From an uncultured Schlesneria sp. (lineage in GTDB: Bacteria; Planctomycetota; Planctomycetia; Planctomycetales; Planctomycetaceae): a stretch of 64,000 nucleotides of DNA. The translations under genes were made by a program, and so were the position numbers. Each line of letters begins with the position of its first letter. Positions within the stretch are counted from its first letter, which is position 1. The stretch covers positions 20,958 to 84,957 of the forward strand of contig CAIQIR010000017.1 in assembly GCA_903871875.1 (NCBI GenBank), written 5' to 3'. The notes under the pieces are model-generated. The model saw only the letters and a program-made list of their open reading frames with translations, was not told where the DNA came from and did not search any database. Of this stretch, positions 1-9,556 are shown one piece after another.

Positions 1-1454
1 TTCACGATCTTGGGGGCTTCCACGCCGGTCAGACGCTGGTCGAGTCCTTGGAATTTGACCGTGAAACGTTCATGGTCGATCCCCAGGCACTGCAGCATTG
101 TGGCATTCAGATCGTTGACGTGGACGGGATTCTGCACCACGTTGTAACTGAAGTCGTCGGTCTCACCGTAGACCTGGCCACCCTTGATGCCCCCGCCCGC
201 CATCCACATGCAGAAGTTGCGAGGATGATGATCGCGACCGTAGGTCTCTTTGCTCAATGTGCCTTGCGAGTAGACCGTCCGACCGAACTCGCCGCCCCAG
301 ACCACCAGCGTCTTATCCAGCATTCCGCGTTGTTTCAGGTCGGCCAGCAGGGCGCCGATCGGCTGGTCCGTGTCTTCACACTGCGATCGCAAATCGCGAG
401 GCAGATTGCCATGCTGATCCCAACCGCGATGCAGCAGTTGGACGACGCGGACACCTCGCTCCACCAAGCGACGCGCCAGTAGCGTGCTGGCTGCGAAGGT
501 CCCCGGCTTCGTGACGTCCGGTCCATACATCTCCAGTGTCGCGGCCGTTTCTTGTCTCAGATCGGTCAGTTCGGGAACACTCGTCTGCATCCGGAACGCC
601 ATCTCGTACTGTGCCATTCGTGTGAGTGTTTCGGGATCGCCCAATTGTTCCAACGTCCGGTGATTCAGAGCTCCGAGGGTATCGAGCATCGCCCGACGGT
701 TTTGCGCACTAATGCCGGGCGGGTTTTGTACATACAGCACCGGATCGCCCACATGCCGTAAGGCGACGCCCGTATATTTGCTGGACAGAAAACCGCTGGA
801 CCACATGCGAGTGAACAATGCTTGTGCCGCGGCACCCGATTTCCAAGTCGGTGTCAGCACGACGAAACTCGGCAAATCGTTGCTGTCGCTGCCCAGACCA
901 TAAGACAGCCACGAGCCAAGACTCGGTTTGCCCGGCACTTCGCTGCCTGTCATTACAAATGTGCAGGCGGGGTCATGGTTGATGGCATTGGTGTGCACGG
1001 TTTTCACAACGGCGATGTCATCCACATGCTGGGCCGTGTAGGGTAGCAATTCGCTGACCCAGGTTCCGCATTGTCCGTGCTGTTGAAATTTGAACATCGA
1101 CGGAGCCACGGGCAATCGCGTTTGCCCGCTGGTCATCGTGGTAATGCGTTGTCCCTGGCGAACCGAATCCGGCAAGTCCTTATCGTAGTACTCAGCCAGC
1201 TTCGGCTTGTAGTCCCACAGGTCCATCTGGGCCGGGCCACCATTCATATGCAGGTAGATGACGTTTTGGGCCTTCGGAGCGAAGTGAGGCAGTCCCGGCA
1301 ACGGCGGGTGCATTCGCGAGCTGTCCACGTTGTCTTGCGCGGTCAACGACTTTGCGGCACACAGCCCCATCGCCATTCCCCCCAGCCGAATCCCCGTGGA
1401 ACCGAAGAACTGACGCCGATTCATGGCCCATTGTTGTTCGAAGAACGGATGCAT
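1..1454 (-). CDS. DUF1501 family protein, C-terminus outside window
   Basis: The frame is open from an ATG at 1454 to the window edge (484 codons seen, no stop), so the gene is partial at its C-terminus. Residues 13-18 read RRQFFG, a Tat-like twin-arginine motif followed by a hydrophobic stretch, as usual for DUF1501 proteins. An alternative start is the Met 10 codons further in (1424), just before the arginines. Recognisable family stretches are [20 protein letters not shown] near the N-terminus, then [10 protein letters not shown] and [10 protein letters not shown] near the visible C-terminus. DUF1501 belongs to the alkaline phosphatase/sulfatase-like fold, and its substrate is unknown. It lies 102 bases downstream of a PSD1 gene on the same strand. 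That pairing is typical of planctomycetes and suggests joint export and function. Family assignment is secure; biochemical role is not. Confidence 0.93.
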   Translation of the reverse strand, partial: MHPFFEQQWAMNRRQFFGSTGIRLGGMAMGLCAAKSLTAQDNVDSSRMHPPLPGLPHFAPKAQNVIYLHMNGGPAQMDLWDYKPKLAEYYDKDLPDSVRQGQRITTMTSGQTRLPVAPSMFKFQQHGQCGTWVSELLPYTAQHVDDIAVVKTVHTNAINHDPACTFVMTGSEVPGKPSLGSWLSYGLGSDSNDLPSFVVLTPTWKSGAAAQALFTRMWSSGFLSSKYTGVALRHVGDPVLYVQNPPGISAQNRRAMLDTLGALNHRTLEQLGDPETLTRMAQYEMAFRMQTSVPELTDLRQETAATLEMYGPDVTKPGTFAASTLLARRLVERGVRVVQLLHRGWDQHGNLPRDLRSQCEDTDQPIGALLADLKQRGMLDKTLVVWGGEFGRTVYSQGTLSKETYGRDHHPRNFCMWMAGGGIKGGQVYGETDDFSYNVVQNPVHVNDLNATMLQCLGIDHERFTVKFQGLDQRLTGVEAPKIV

Positions 1455-1556
1455 TTCAAAAACTCCCCACATTCAAATTCGCAGGTACTGGGACTGTTCC
1501 GCTGGGCCGGGGTTTGCCGCCTGAAAAGACGGTCCGCCCGACTGGTCAAGTCATTG

Positions 1557-4500
1557 TCAGTTTCGATTCACAGTTTCATCCGTATTCAGAACCAGATTGG
1601 CCAGCATCGTCCAGGCCGCCGTCTCAATTTCCGGGGCCACCATCTTTGGCTTTGATTCCCCCACATGGATCGCTTTTTGGGCCGCTGTCGGATCAGCCGC
1701 AAACAACTCGGTGTGCTTTTGCAGTGCCGCCGTCAATATCGAACGTTCTTCGGCAGTCGGCCGCCGCGACAACACCGTCCGGTACAAAAACGTCAAACGG
1801 TCGTCTGTCGTGCTGCCGCCTTCGATCAGCACTCGTTCCGCCAAACCACGAGCCGATTCGAAATGCTGCACATCATTCATCAATTGCAACGCCTGCAGTG
1901 GCGTGTTGCTGCGTTCCCGCACCGTACAAACCTGTTCGCGATTGGGAGCGTCGAAGTTCGACATGAACGGCGGCGGCGCCGTTCGCTTCAAGAAGGCATA
2001 AACACTACGACGATAAAGTGATTGACCATGTTCCTGTAAGTAAAAACGCGTATTGCTGTCGGAATAGCCCACCGGCTCCCAAATATTGGACGGCTGATAC
2101 GATTTGACGCCACGTCCGCCCATGGTCAGATCGATCAACCCGCTGACAAACAGCACATTGTCGCGAACCTGTTCCGCGTCCAGGCGCAGACGGGGCCCGC
2201 GAGCATACAAACGGTTGTGCGGATCGGCGGTTCTCACTTCGGGGGTCAACTTCACCTGGCGGCGGAAGGCTTCTGACGTCAGTAATAGTTTCATGAATTG
2301 CTTCGTGTTCCAACCCGTCGTGCGATACTCGCTGGCCAGCCAATCGAGCAGTTCAGGATGACTGGGAACTTCGCCTTGCGTCCCAAAATCGAAGCTCGTT
2401 TTGACCAGCCCTGTGCCAAACACTTGCTGCCAAAATCGATTGACCGTCACCCGAGCCGTCAAAGGATTTTCGGGCGCGACCAGCCAGCGGCCCAGATCGA
2501 GTCGAGTCAGTCGGGCATCGGGGGTCGATTTGGGGATTGCGGGTAGAATGGCTGGCACCGCCGGTTCGACCGGGTCACCTTTCTTGTCGTATTGCCCCCG
2601 GACCATCACGAACGAGTCACGCGGCTTCTCGGTGTCGCGGAAGATGAACGTGCCGGGCGCCGATTCGTCGGCGATGATTCGGGCTACGCGCGCGGTTTCC
2701 CAAGCGGCGCGGGCCGACGCAATTTCCTCGTTCAGCGGTCGAGCGACCATCGCTAGATAGAAGCTTCGCAGTTTGGCGGCATCGTCAGGCGACAAAACCT
2801 TGTCGGGACCGCCTTTGATCGATTCATGCAAATTGCCCGGCAACTCGGGGGGAATCGTCGTTCCCAGGCTCTTTCGCCAAGCGGCGACGGATTCCAGTGG
2901 ATCAGTCGTCGGATCACATTGTCCCGTCAGCGTGACCAGATCCCAATAGACGATGCCACCCGTTTGACTCAGTTTCAGCCCATTCAACCGGTCGCCCGTT
3001 TTCAATTCCAGATCGCTGGCGGAAAACGTCAGTTTGTTCCATTGGCCCGGCACAATGTCGGATTGCGAGGCTCCCTCACGCACCAGTCCAGAGTCGGTCC
3101 GGGTCCAGGTCACACCACGACCATTCGTTGCCGCGAAACCCACCTTCGACGGCAGATCTGTGGCATCAACTCGCAGCCAGACTTCAATGACGGCTTCGTG
3201 CGGTACCACAATCGGACGCAACTTGAATTCGATTTCGTCGTGATACGACGAAGCAAACGACTGCCGGATCACGCGACGTCCTGAGACCGCTTTGAAGGCT
3301 GGATCAGTCACCCAGTCGATCGCATTGCGAGACGAGCTGCGAGGACTGGCCCCCACTGGCGGGGCGTCATCGAATAATACTTCGCGGACAAGTTTACGAT
3401 CAACGGGCGATTTCGTTTCCGCAGGATCGAGATAGTCGATCCCGGTGATCAGCGAATCGACCCATTCGCGGGCATCCCGTTCGACGTTCGTCGCCCCCGT
3501 CGCGGCCGCCATCTGATTCGGCTGCGGCAATTTCAAAAACGGTGCCGTCGTATTCGTATTGCCGTCCATCGCCGGATCGGCCGCACTGTTGAAGAACGCA
3601 TACAGAGAATAGAACTCTTTCGTTGTCAGTGGGTCGTACTTATGGTCGTGACAGACGGCACAGCCTGCGGTCAAACCCAGCCAGGCCTGTGCGACGGCCG
3701 TAGTGCGTTCGACCGCATAGCGATAGATGAATTCCTCGGCGATTGATCCCCCTTCGCCCGTGGTCACGTTGCAACGATTGAAGCCAGTGGCCACCAATTG
3801 GTCTCGAGTGGGATTCTGCAATAGGTCACCCGCCACTTGCCAAACCGTGAATTGATCGAAAGGCAAATTCTCGTTGAAGGCCTTCACCACCCAGTCGCGA
3901 TAGGCCCACATCTGTCGCTCGTTGTCCAGATGCATGCCGTGGGTGTCGGCATAGCGCGCCACATCCAGCCAGTGCTTAGCCATCTCTTCACCATACCGTG
4001 ACGAACCGAGGTAGCGATCAACCATCCGTTCGTAGGCCCCCGGGGCCGGATCCGCTAAATATTCGTCAATCTCTTTCACGACGGGCGGCAAACCTGTCAG
4101 CGTGAACGCTACTCGTCGGATCAACGTTTCACGGTCGGCTTCCGGTTGGGTCGAGAGGCCAACTTGCTGCAATCGAAGGTTAAGGAACCGATCGATGGGA
4201 TGAGCGGCGACAGACGCATCGGGCGCGGCCGCAGCAGAAATCGGGGCAAACGCCCAGTGGGTCTGATATTTCGCCCCCTGTTCAATCCAGCGTTTGAGTA
4301 CGTCTTTCTGTGCAGCAGTCAGAGTCCTTTTCGAGTCCGGCGGTGGCATCACTTCCGCTTCATCGGCCGCAAAGATGCGTGCAACAAGTGAACTTTCATC
4401 CGGCTTTCCAGCCACGACCGCCGGCTTCGGACCATGGAAAATCCCGTCCGCGGTATCCAGCCGTAAGTCCGCCTTACGAGTCGGAGCATCTGGCCCGTGA

Positions 4501-4658
4501 CAATGAAAACACTTGTCCGCCAGAATCGGCCGTACATCGCGACTGAACGACACGTCGCCGCCCGCAGCACGAACAACGTTCGCCGTGTTCAGGGCCACCA
4601 AGACACCCAGCAGCTTGAAGACGGCTTGTCCTCCGCGTCGGAGATGGAACACTGTCAT
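1557..4658 (-). CDS. PSD1 / planctomycete cytochrome c domain protein (DUF1549-DUF1553)
   Basis: This 1033-residue protein has an N-terminal hydrophobic signal (about residues 13-31), then a cytochrome-c-like domain with the haem motif CFHCH at residues 50-54. The DUF1549 (PSCyt2) domain follows at about 145-360 and includes a second CxxCH, CAVCHDHKYD, near residue 330. After a middle beta-rich region comes DUF1553 (PSD1), about 715-980, with NRFWQQVFG and the conserved SNFDAPNRE stretch. Members are exported and often paired with DUF1501 or sulfatases; a role in polysaccharide or sulfated-polymer use is suspected but unproven. The ATG at 4658 has a GAGG close upstream (CTGAGGGT). The DUF1501 gene follows 102 bases downstream, so the two probably form one transcript. 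Confidence 0.95.
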   Translation of the reverse strand: MTVFHLRRGGQAVFKLLGVLVALNTANVVRAAGGDVSFSRDVRPILADKCFHCHGPDAPTRKADLRLDTADGIFHGPKPAVVAGKPDESSLVARIFAADEAEVMPPPDSKRTLTAAQKDVLKRWIEQGAKYQTHWAFAPISAAAAPDASVAAHPIDRFLNLRLQQVGLSTQPEADRETLIRRVAFTLTGLPPVVKEIDEYLADPAPGAYERMVDRYLGSSRYGEEMAKHWLDVARYADTHGMHLDNERQMWAYRDWVVKAFNENLPFDQFTVWQVAGDLLQNPTRDQLVATGFNRCNVTTGEGGSIAEEFIYRYAVERTTAVAQAWLGLTAGCAVCHDHKYDPLTTKEFYSLYAFFNSAADPAMDGNTNTTAPFLKLPQPNQMAAATGATNVERDAREWVDSLITGIDYLDPAETKSPVDRKLVREVLFDDAPPVGASPRSSSRNAIDWVTDPAFKAVSGRRVIRQSFASSYHDEIEFKLRPIVVPHEAVIEVWLRVDATDLPSKVGFAATNGRGVTWTRTDSGLVREGASQSDIVPGQWNKLTFSASDLELKTGDRLNGLKLSQTGGIVYWDLVTLTGQCDPTTDPLESVAAWRKSLGTTIPPELPGNLHESIKGGPDKVLSPDDAAKLRSFYLAMVARPLNEEIASARAAWETARVARIIADESAPGTFIFRDTEKPRDSFVMVRGQYDKKGDPVEPAVPAILPAIPKSTPDARLTRLDLGRWLVAPENPLTARVTVNRFWQQVFGTGLVKTSFDFGTQGEVPSHPELLDWLASEYRTTGWNTKQFMKLLLTSEAFRRQVKLTPEVRTADPHNRLYARGPRLRLDAEQVRDNVLFVSGLIDLTMGGRGVKSYQPSNIWEPVGYSDSNTRFYLQEHGQSLYRRSVYAFLKRTAPPPFMSNFDAPNREQVCTVRERSNTPLQALQLMNDVQHFESARGLAERVLIEGGSTTDDRLTFLYRTVLSRRPTAEERSILTAALQKHTELFAADPTAAQKAIHVGESKPKMVAPEIETAAWTMLANLVLNTDETVNRN

Positions 4659-4945
4659 ACCCTCAGCCCTCGTCTCATCGTTGCCAGTTCATGGAATGCG
4701 ATCTGTCGTCGCTGTTGCGGCGATCCCGAGCCAATCACTTTACCCGCCGGGACGGACCTTTGTCGAATCCGCGAAATCCCCGCGAGCACCGTGACATCAC
4801 TATTTTAAGCGATCTCGGGGCGTCCGCTTCGACTCTCTCGAAAGCTCCGTCAAATTCCCGTTGTCAGGAAGAGGGATAATTCCAGGCCAACGACGCTTGC
4901 CTAACTCGGCTGTGAAACGGCGACCGACTGCACGACGTCGTCGCT

Positions 4946-5698
4946 CTACGTCTTCATCCCGAATCCCTCGCGTTGCGATTTTGACGATTCCAGATACCGC
5001 AGGAACGCCACTTCGTCGCGATCGCAGCTAACCCCCTGAAACACCATCCCGAAACTGCGACGATGACGCGCGGTCGAGCGATTCGCGTCGGCGCGATGAA
5101 TGGTGTTGCCATGATGAATTAACACGTCACCAGGTTGCGCGGGAACGGGCGTTTCTACCGCGCGATCCGCCTCTCCGTAATCCACAATCCCTTGCGAGAA
5201 TCCCAGGGTCTGTGTGCGACCGTGCGGTCGTACGCCCCGCCGGTGCGAACCCTTCACGTAACGAAGGCAGCCGTTCTCTTCATCGACGACATCCAAAGCC
5301 AGCCACATCGTCAATACTTGGGGCGGTTTCAGACAAAAGTAATAATTGTCCTGATGGGGAGGCGTCGCATGGTCGGTGTTGGGAGGCTTATTGAACCACT
5401 CAGCTCCATTCACCCGGACCGGTTCCCCCAGCAGTGACTCGGCAGCCCCCGTCCACAGCGGGTGGTGAAGATAGTCCGCAAAGAACGGATCTTGCTGAAT
5501 TCGGTTCAGTTGCTTCAGCGTTTCCGGCCGCGACTTGTCTTGATAAAACGCGTCCTCATCCGGCAGACCGGGCACGACCTCGCGAATGTATCGATCGAGA
5601 TTGTCGGTCAGTCGCTTCAATTCGTCAGGCGGCAGGAAACCTCGAATGACGACCACGCCATCGGTTTCATAGGTCTTTTTCAACGAGGGAGCAATCAT
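4946..5698 (-). CDS. phytanoyl-CoA dioxygenase (PhyH) family protein
   Basis: The 250-residue protein matches the Fe(II)/2-oxoglutarate dioxygenase family PhyH. The iron-binding HxD is at H115-D117 (PPHQDNYYF). The distal histidine is probably H201 in HHGNTIHRADANRS, and basic residues after it (around R207-R214) would bind 2-oxoglutarate. Such enzymes hydroxylate a carbon next to a carboxylate or thioester; the substrate here cannot be read from sequence. The ATG at 5698 has AAGG about six bases upstream. It is the last gene of a four-gene minus-strand run, 34 bases after the aldo/keto reductase, so it is probably co-transcribed with the aldehyde dehydrogenase and D-threonine-aldolase-like genes. 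Length is normal for the bacterial family. Confidence 0.9.
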   Translation of the reverse strand: MIAPSLKKTYETDGVVVIRGFLPPDELKRLTDNLDRYIREVVPGLPDEDAFYQDKSRPETLKQLNRIQQDPFFADYLHHPLWTGAAESLLGEPVRVNGAEWFNKPPNTDHATPPHQDNYYFCLKPPQVLTMWLALDVVDEENGCLRYVKGSHRRGVRPHGRTQTLGFSQGIVDYGEADRAVETPVPAQPGDVLIHHGNTIHRADANRSTARHRRSFGMVFQGVSCDRDEVAFLRYLESSKSQREGFGMKT

Positions 5699-5732
5699 GT
5701 GCGGTGTGCCTTATTCAAAAGGGAAACATCGT

Positions 5733-6671
5733 TCACCCGGTCGGTTTCTTCGGCCACAAGTTGGGAGTGATCACTCGCTCGGGCAATTCTGATGTCACCG
5801 CGGTGATCGCCGCCAGCAGGTCGGCCGGCAATCGGCCGCGATCAAACATGCTCAAATTATTTTTGATCTGGCTCACGGTTTCCACTCCCGTGATCACGCA
5901 GGTCACTTCGTCGATCGACAGCATATACCGCAGTGCCAGTTCGGCCAGACTCAGCCCCGCTTCGTTGGCCAGCGACGCCAGTCGAGTTCGTACCGGTATG
6001 ACCTCGCGGAGCGCCGCGGGAACCTCCTCTGCCGGCATGACCAATAGCCCCTGCAAATAGACGCTGCGCACAAACGTCGCCACACCCTGCTTCGCAGCCG
6101 TCTGAAAAATGCCACTCTGCTGGTGACGCCGATCAAGCACGTTTCCCGGAATCTGCAATGCGGAAAAATGTCCTCCCGCCACAAATTCCGCCGCCGGTCC
6201 GGGGCGGTTATCGCACGAGACGCCCAAGTGACGCAGCCAACCACGTGCTCGCAAGTCTTCGAGCACGTTTCCATACATCGCATCGGACTCGCGGTGAAAC
6301 AGCACGACCGGCAGGCAATCGATCCGCAGTCGCCGTCGAGACTCGGCAATCGATTGTTCAATGGCTTTCGCGGCCAGCTGCGAATCGGCTAATTCCGGGA
6401 GAGTCAGCGGGCGAACTTTGGTCACGACGAGCACTCGGTCGGCAACACCCAAATCGGACAGAGCCCGACCAATCACGTCTTCACTGGTTCCATACGCGGC
6501 TGCCGTGTCGAAGCAATTCACTCCCCCGTCGACCGCAGCCGCCACAATCTCAACCACTTCGCGATACGAGGGTTGTCCCGTCTGATTGGCGACGCCGTAC
6601 GGCAGGCCGAATTGCACGGTGCCCAGCATCAATCGCGACAGCGAAAACTGCTGCCAGGTTGAAATGATCAT
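5733..6671 (-). CDS. aldo/keto reductase
   Basis: A 312-residue (alpha/beta)8-barrel NADP(H)-dependent oxidoreductase. The catalytic tetrad can be placed at D55, Y60, K85 and H126 (FDTAAAYG, VVTKVRPL, LFHRES). The N-terminal LGTVQFGLPYGVAN is typical of the bacterial AKR group that includes many sugar-cluster reductases. The start codon overlaps the stop of the upstream PLP enzyme by four bases, which indicates translational coupling. PhyH follows 34 bases downstream. It probably interconverts a carbonyl and an alcohol in the same pathway as the neighbouring aldehyde dehydrogenase, but the substrate is unknown. Confidence 0.92.
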   Translation of the reverse strand: MIISTWQQFSLSRLMLGTVQFGLPYGVANQTGQPSYREVVEIVAAAVDGGVNCFDTAAAYGTSEDVIGRALSDLGVADRVLVVTKVRPLTLPELADSQLAAKAIEQSIAESRRRLRIDCLPVVLFHRESDAMYGNVLEDLRARGWLRHLGVSCDNRPGPAAEFVAGGHFSALQIPGNVLDRRHQQSGIFQTAAKQGVATFVRSVYLQGLLVMPAEEVPAALREVIPVRTRLASLANEAGLSLAELALRYMLSIDEVTCVITGVETVSQIKNNLSMFDRGRLPADLLAAITAVTSELPERVITPNLWPKKPTG

Positions 6672-7783
6672 GACAGACGACCCGAAGCTTCAATCGGCCA
6701 GACCTCAACGACCACACCCTGGTCGTGCACGACAATTTCGCGGTAGAGGTTGCAAGTCGTACAGGCATGACTGGGAATCAGATGCAGCACCTGGCCAATG
6801 CGCCAGTCCGGGGCGTTTTGCACAACGGTATGCTCTTCGGCCAGGAAAAAAGGAATTTCGACGTCGGGAAAGTCTCGAATCGCTGGCACGCCGAATTCCC
6901 CGCCAGCCCCTTTGACACCCAGGTCGAGCACCGCCTTGCCCGGATTCGGGCGACTGATCACCCGCACCAGAACCGACAACGCGATGTCAAATTCCGGGGC
7001 CAAACGATGATATTGCCGATCCATCGTGGCATACGTTCCTGCTTGCACTTCATCGACACCCGGCAATGTTCCCGTGCTATCGTAGGTCGCGCTGGAACAG
7101 CCACTGATACAACCAACGGGGATTCCGGCCGCTTCGATCAACCGACGAGTGTCGACGGCTTGCTGCATCGCTTGACGCGACCGCGTTACCCGATCAGCTC
7201 GATCCAGCACATTCACCAGATGCCCCTCGTACGCCTGTATCCCACTAAAGTGGACTCCGGGCAAATCGATCAGTCGTCTGGCCAAGTCGAGTGCCGGTTG
7301 ACCGGGAGCCACCCCGCAGCGTCCCATCCCAATATCGACTTCGATCAAGAGGTGTACCAGTGAACCAGCTGCCGTCGCGGCTCGAGAGATCGCCGTCGCC
7401 TGTTCAAGATGGTCGACCGCGACCGCGACGTGTGCCCGCTGGGCTAGTCGAGCTAGTCGCGCCGTCTTGATGGGTCCGACAATCTGATTCGCAATCAGAA
7501 CATTGTTGATTCCATGGTCCACCAGAATCTCGGCCTCACCCAGTTTGGCGCAGGTCATTCCGACCGCTCCCGCCGCCAATTGCCGTTTGGCGAGTGTCAC
7601 GCACTTATGATTCTTGAAGTGCGGACGTAGTTTCGCCGGACAATCTCGAAAGAAGGCCGCCATCCGGGCCAGGTTCCGATCGGACGCCGCGCGGTCGAGC
7701 AACAGCGTGGGCGTGTCCAGTTCCAAAATCGGCTGGCCGATGCGTGAGTCGATCTTCTCGGCCCCAGAATCTATTCCGGCCAT
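6668..7783 (-). CDS. D-threonine aldolase / D-serine dehydratase-like PLP enzyme
   Basis: This 371-residue fold-type III PLP enzyme has an alanine-racemase-like N-terminal barrel. The PLP lysine is most likely K57 in RPHFKNHK. The C-terminal domain carries PSHACTTCNLY, giving H339 and C341, the position of the metal-binding His/Cys pair in eukaryotic-type D-serine dehydratases and the His/Asp pair in D-threonine aldolases. The family either cleaves D-threonine to glycine and acetaldehyde or dehydrates D-serine or 3-hydroxy-D-aspartate. The H-x-C pair leans slightly toward the dehydratase, while the adjacent aldehyde dehydrogenase leans toward the aldolase. Its start overlaps the aldehyde dehydrogenase gene by 13 bases and its end overlaps the aldo/keto reductase by four. 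Confidence 0.9.
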   Translation of the reverse strand: MAGIDSGAEKIDSRIGQPILELDTPTLLLDRAASDRNLARMAAFFRDCPAKLRPHFKNHKCVTLAKRQLAAGAVGMTCAKLGEAEILVDHGINNVLIANQIVGPIKTARLARLAQRAHVAVAVDHLEQATAISRAATAAGSLVHLLIEVDIGMGRCGVAPGQPALDLARRLIDLPGVHFSGIQAYEGHLVNVLDRADRVTRSRQAMQQAVDTRRLIEAAGIPVGCISGCSSATYDSTGTLPGVDEVQAGTYATMDRQYHRLAPEFDIALSVLVRVISRPNPGKAVLDLGVKGAGGEFGVPAIRDFPDVEIPFFLAEEHTVVQNAPDWRIGQVLHLIPSHACTTCNLYREIVVHDQGVVVEVWPIEASGRLS

Positions 7784-9243
7784 GGGGATTTCTCCGTGGC
7801 CAATGAATAGATCACGGCCTTCGAACTGGTGTATTCGTGCACGGCCTCGTCATATCCCAACTCGGCCCCGATCCCACTCATTTTGTAGCCAAACACAGGA
7901 ACGTTCGGACGCAGGGCCCCTCCACCATTAATGGCGATTCGACCTGCCCGCAATTGACGCGTCACGCGGAGCGCCCGCGTCCCGTCCGACGTCCACAAGT
8001 TGGCCATCAGGCCGAATTCGCAATCGTTGGCCAAACGCACCGCTTCGGCCTCATCACGATACGTCAGGACGCTCAGCACCGGACCGAAGACCTCTTCACG
8101 GGCAATCGTCATGGGAGCGGTCACGCGATCAAAAATTGTCGGTGGATAGAAACAATTGTTCGCATCTTTCGAAAGCGAGCCGGTCAGGACGCAGCGTGCT
8201 CCTTCGTGTTTGGCCCGTTCGACGAAACTGTTCACCGTCGCCAGATGCTGGGGCGTCGCCAGGCATCCCAGTTGCGTTTTCGGATCGGTCGGATCTCCCT
8301 GCCGCAGCGTTTTCACTTTGGCGACGATCCGCTCCATCAACTCGTCATGCTGGCTTTCATGGACCAACAGCCGCGAACCCGCCACGCAAACCTGGCCCAG
8401 ATTGTAAAAGATTCCCGTAATCACGCCGTTCACGACCATGTCGAGCGGCGCGTCAGGAAAGACCAGGCTGGGTGTCTTTCCGCCCAGCTCCAGCATGACC
8501 CCCTTCATGCCGATCTTGGCAGCTTCCAGCATCTGTACGCCGGTTTGATGCCGGCCGGTAAATGTGATTTTGTCGACCCCCGGATGCCGCACCAGCGCCG
8601 TCCCCGCTTCCGCACCCGTCCCATGCACGACATTCAGCACGCCCGGCGGAAAACCGACTTCATGAGCCAGTTCCGCCAGCATCAAGGCCGACAGCGGCGA
8701 AACCTCTGACGGCTTCAGCACGACAGTGTTGCCACACGCCAAAATCGGTGCCAGCTTGATCGCCGCATTGGTTAAGGGAAAATTCCAGGGAACGATCGCC
8801 GCAATCACCCCCATCGGTTCGCGAAACTGCATCGTCACATTGTCGGGCAATGTTCCATAACACTTGCCGGCAATTTTGTCGGGCAGGCCCGCGTAACTTT
8901 CAAACAGATCGGCTGCACACGGCACGTCAAAACCGACCGTGTCGCGAATCGGCTTGCCGACATTCAGCGTGTCGGTCATTGCCAGATCGTCGAGTTTGGC
9001 CCGAATCCGTTCTGCCAACTGAAAGATCATGCGACCACGGGCAAGTGCGTCCAACCGAGGCCACGGCCCCTCGTCGAACGCCCGGCGAGCGGCCTGAACC
9101 GCCCGATCGACATCGACGGCATCGGCCAGTGCAACCGACTCCAGGACCGATCCCGTGGCCGGATTCAGCACCGTCCAGGTTCGACGGGCAGCCCCGTCCA
9201 CCCACGCTCCATCAATATAAAGTTGGTTAGGCCAGCGCGGCAT
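7771..9243 (-). CDS. NAD(P)-dependent aldehyde dehydrogenase
   Basis: I place the start at the ATG at 9243, preceded by AAAGG eight bases upstream, giving 490 residues, the usual ALDH length; an open frame continues to 9297 but adds nothing family-like. Catalytic elements are N154 (VPWNFP), general base E252 (LELGGKT) and the nucleophile C286 (GQVCVAGS). The usual FTGS motif reads FTGRHQTG, a small departure in the cofactor-binding loop. It oxidises an aldehyde to an acid in the cytoplasm. As first gene of the four-gene operon, followed with a 13-base overlap by a D-threonine-aldolase-like enzyme, a role in disposing of an aldehyde made by its neighbour is plausible. Confidence 0.94.
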   Translation of the reverse strand: MPRWPNQLYIDGAWVDGAARRTWTVLNPATGSVLESVALADAVDVDRAVQAARRAFDEGPWPRLDALARGRMIFQLAERIRAKLDDLAMTDTLNVGKPIRDTVGFDVPCAADLFESYAGLPDKIAGKCYGTLPDNVTMQFREPMGVIAAIVPWNFPLTNAAIKLAPILACGNTVVLKPSEVSPLSALMLAELAHEVGFPPGVLNVVHGTGAEAGTALVRHPGVDKITFTGRHQTGVQMLEAAKIGMKGVMLELGGKTPSLVFPDAPLDMVVNGVITGIFYNLGQVCVAGSRLLVHESQHDELMERIVAKVKTLRQGDPTDPKTQLGCLATPQHLATVNSFVERAKHEGARCVLTGSLSKDANNCFYPPTIFDRVTAPMTIAREEVFGPVLSVLTYRDEAEAVRLANDCEFGLMANLWTSDGTRALRVTRQLRAGRIAINGGGALRPNVPVFGYKMSGIGAELGYDEAVHEYTSSKAVIYSLATEKSPWPE

Positions 9244-9556
9244 CAGATGACCTTTTCCGCTTGAGTCACATGAGTTTCGGCTACCAAAGCGAACCAAACG
9301 TCAGCCAGACCTGTCTCGAACCCCTGTTCCGCCGGCCCCGGTTCCTCGGTTCATCAGGCCCCGGTTTTAACATCTTTGGAATCAATAGTGACCTGAAAAT
9401 CAACTCCACCCCCTGTCTCAACGGGCAGAAACCGATTTCAGGGTCACGTTTCGCCTGATTTGGATTGCAAATCGTTCGTCTCGATTGTCGACGGTAGGCT
9501 TTCCCCCTTAACATGTCGCTCCGATTTTGATGTTGTTTTCGCAAAGGATGGTTCTC
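9244..9556. other. divergent intergenic region
   Basis: This stretch of about 310 bases separates the minus-strand aldehyde dehydrogenase operon from the plus-strand PLP-enzyme gene. It must hold both promoters. I could not pick out convincing -35/-10 elements or operators. No coding signal is credible on either strand. Confidence 0.5.
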
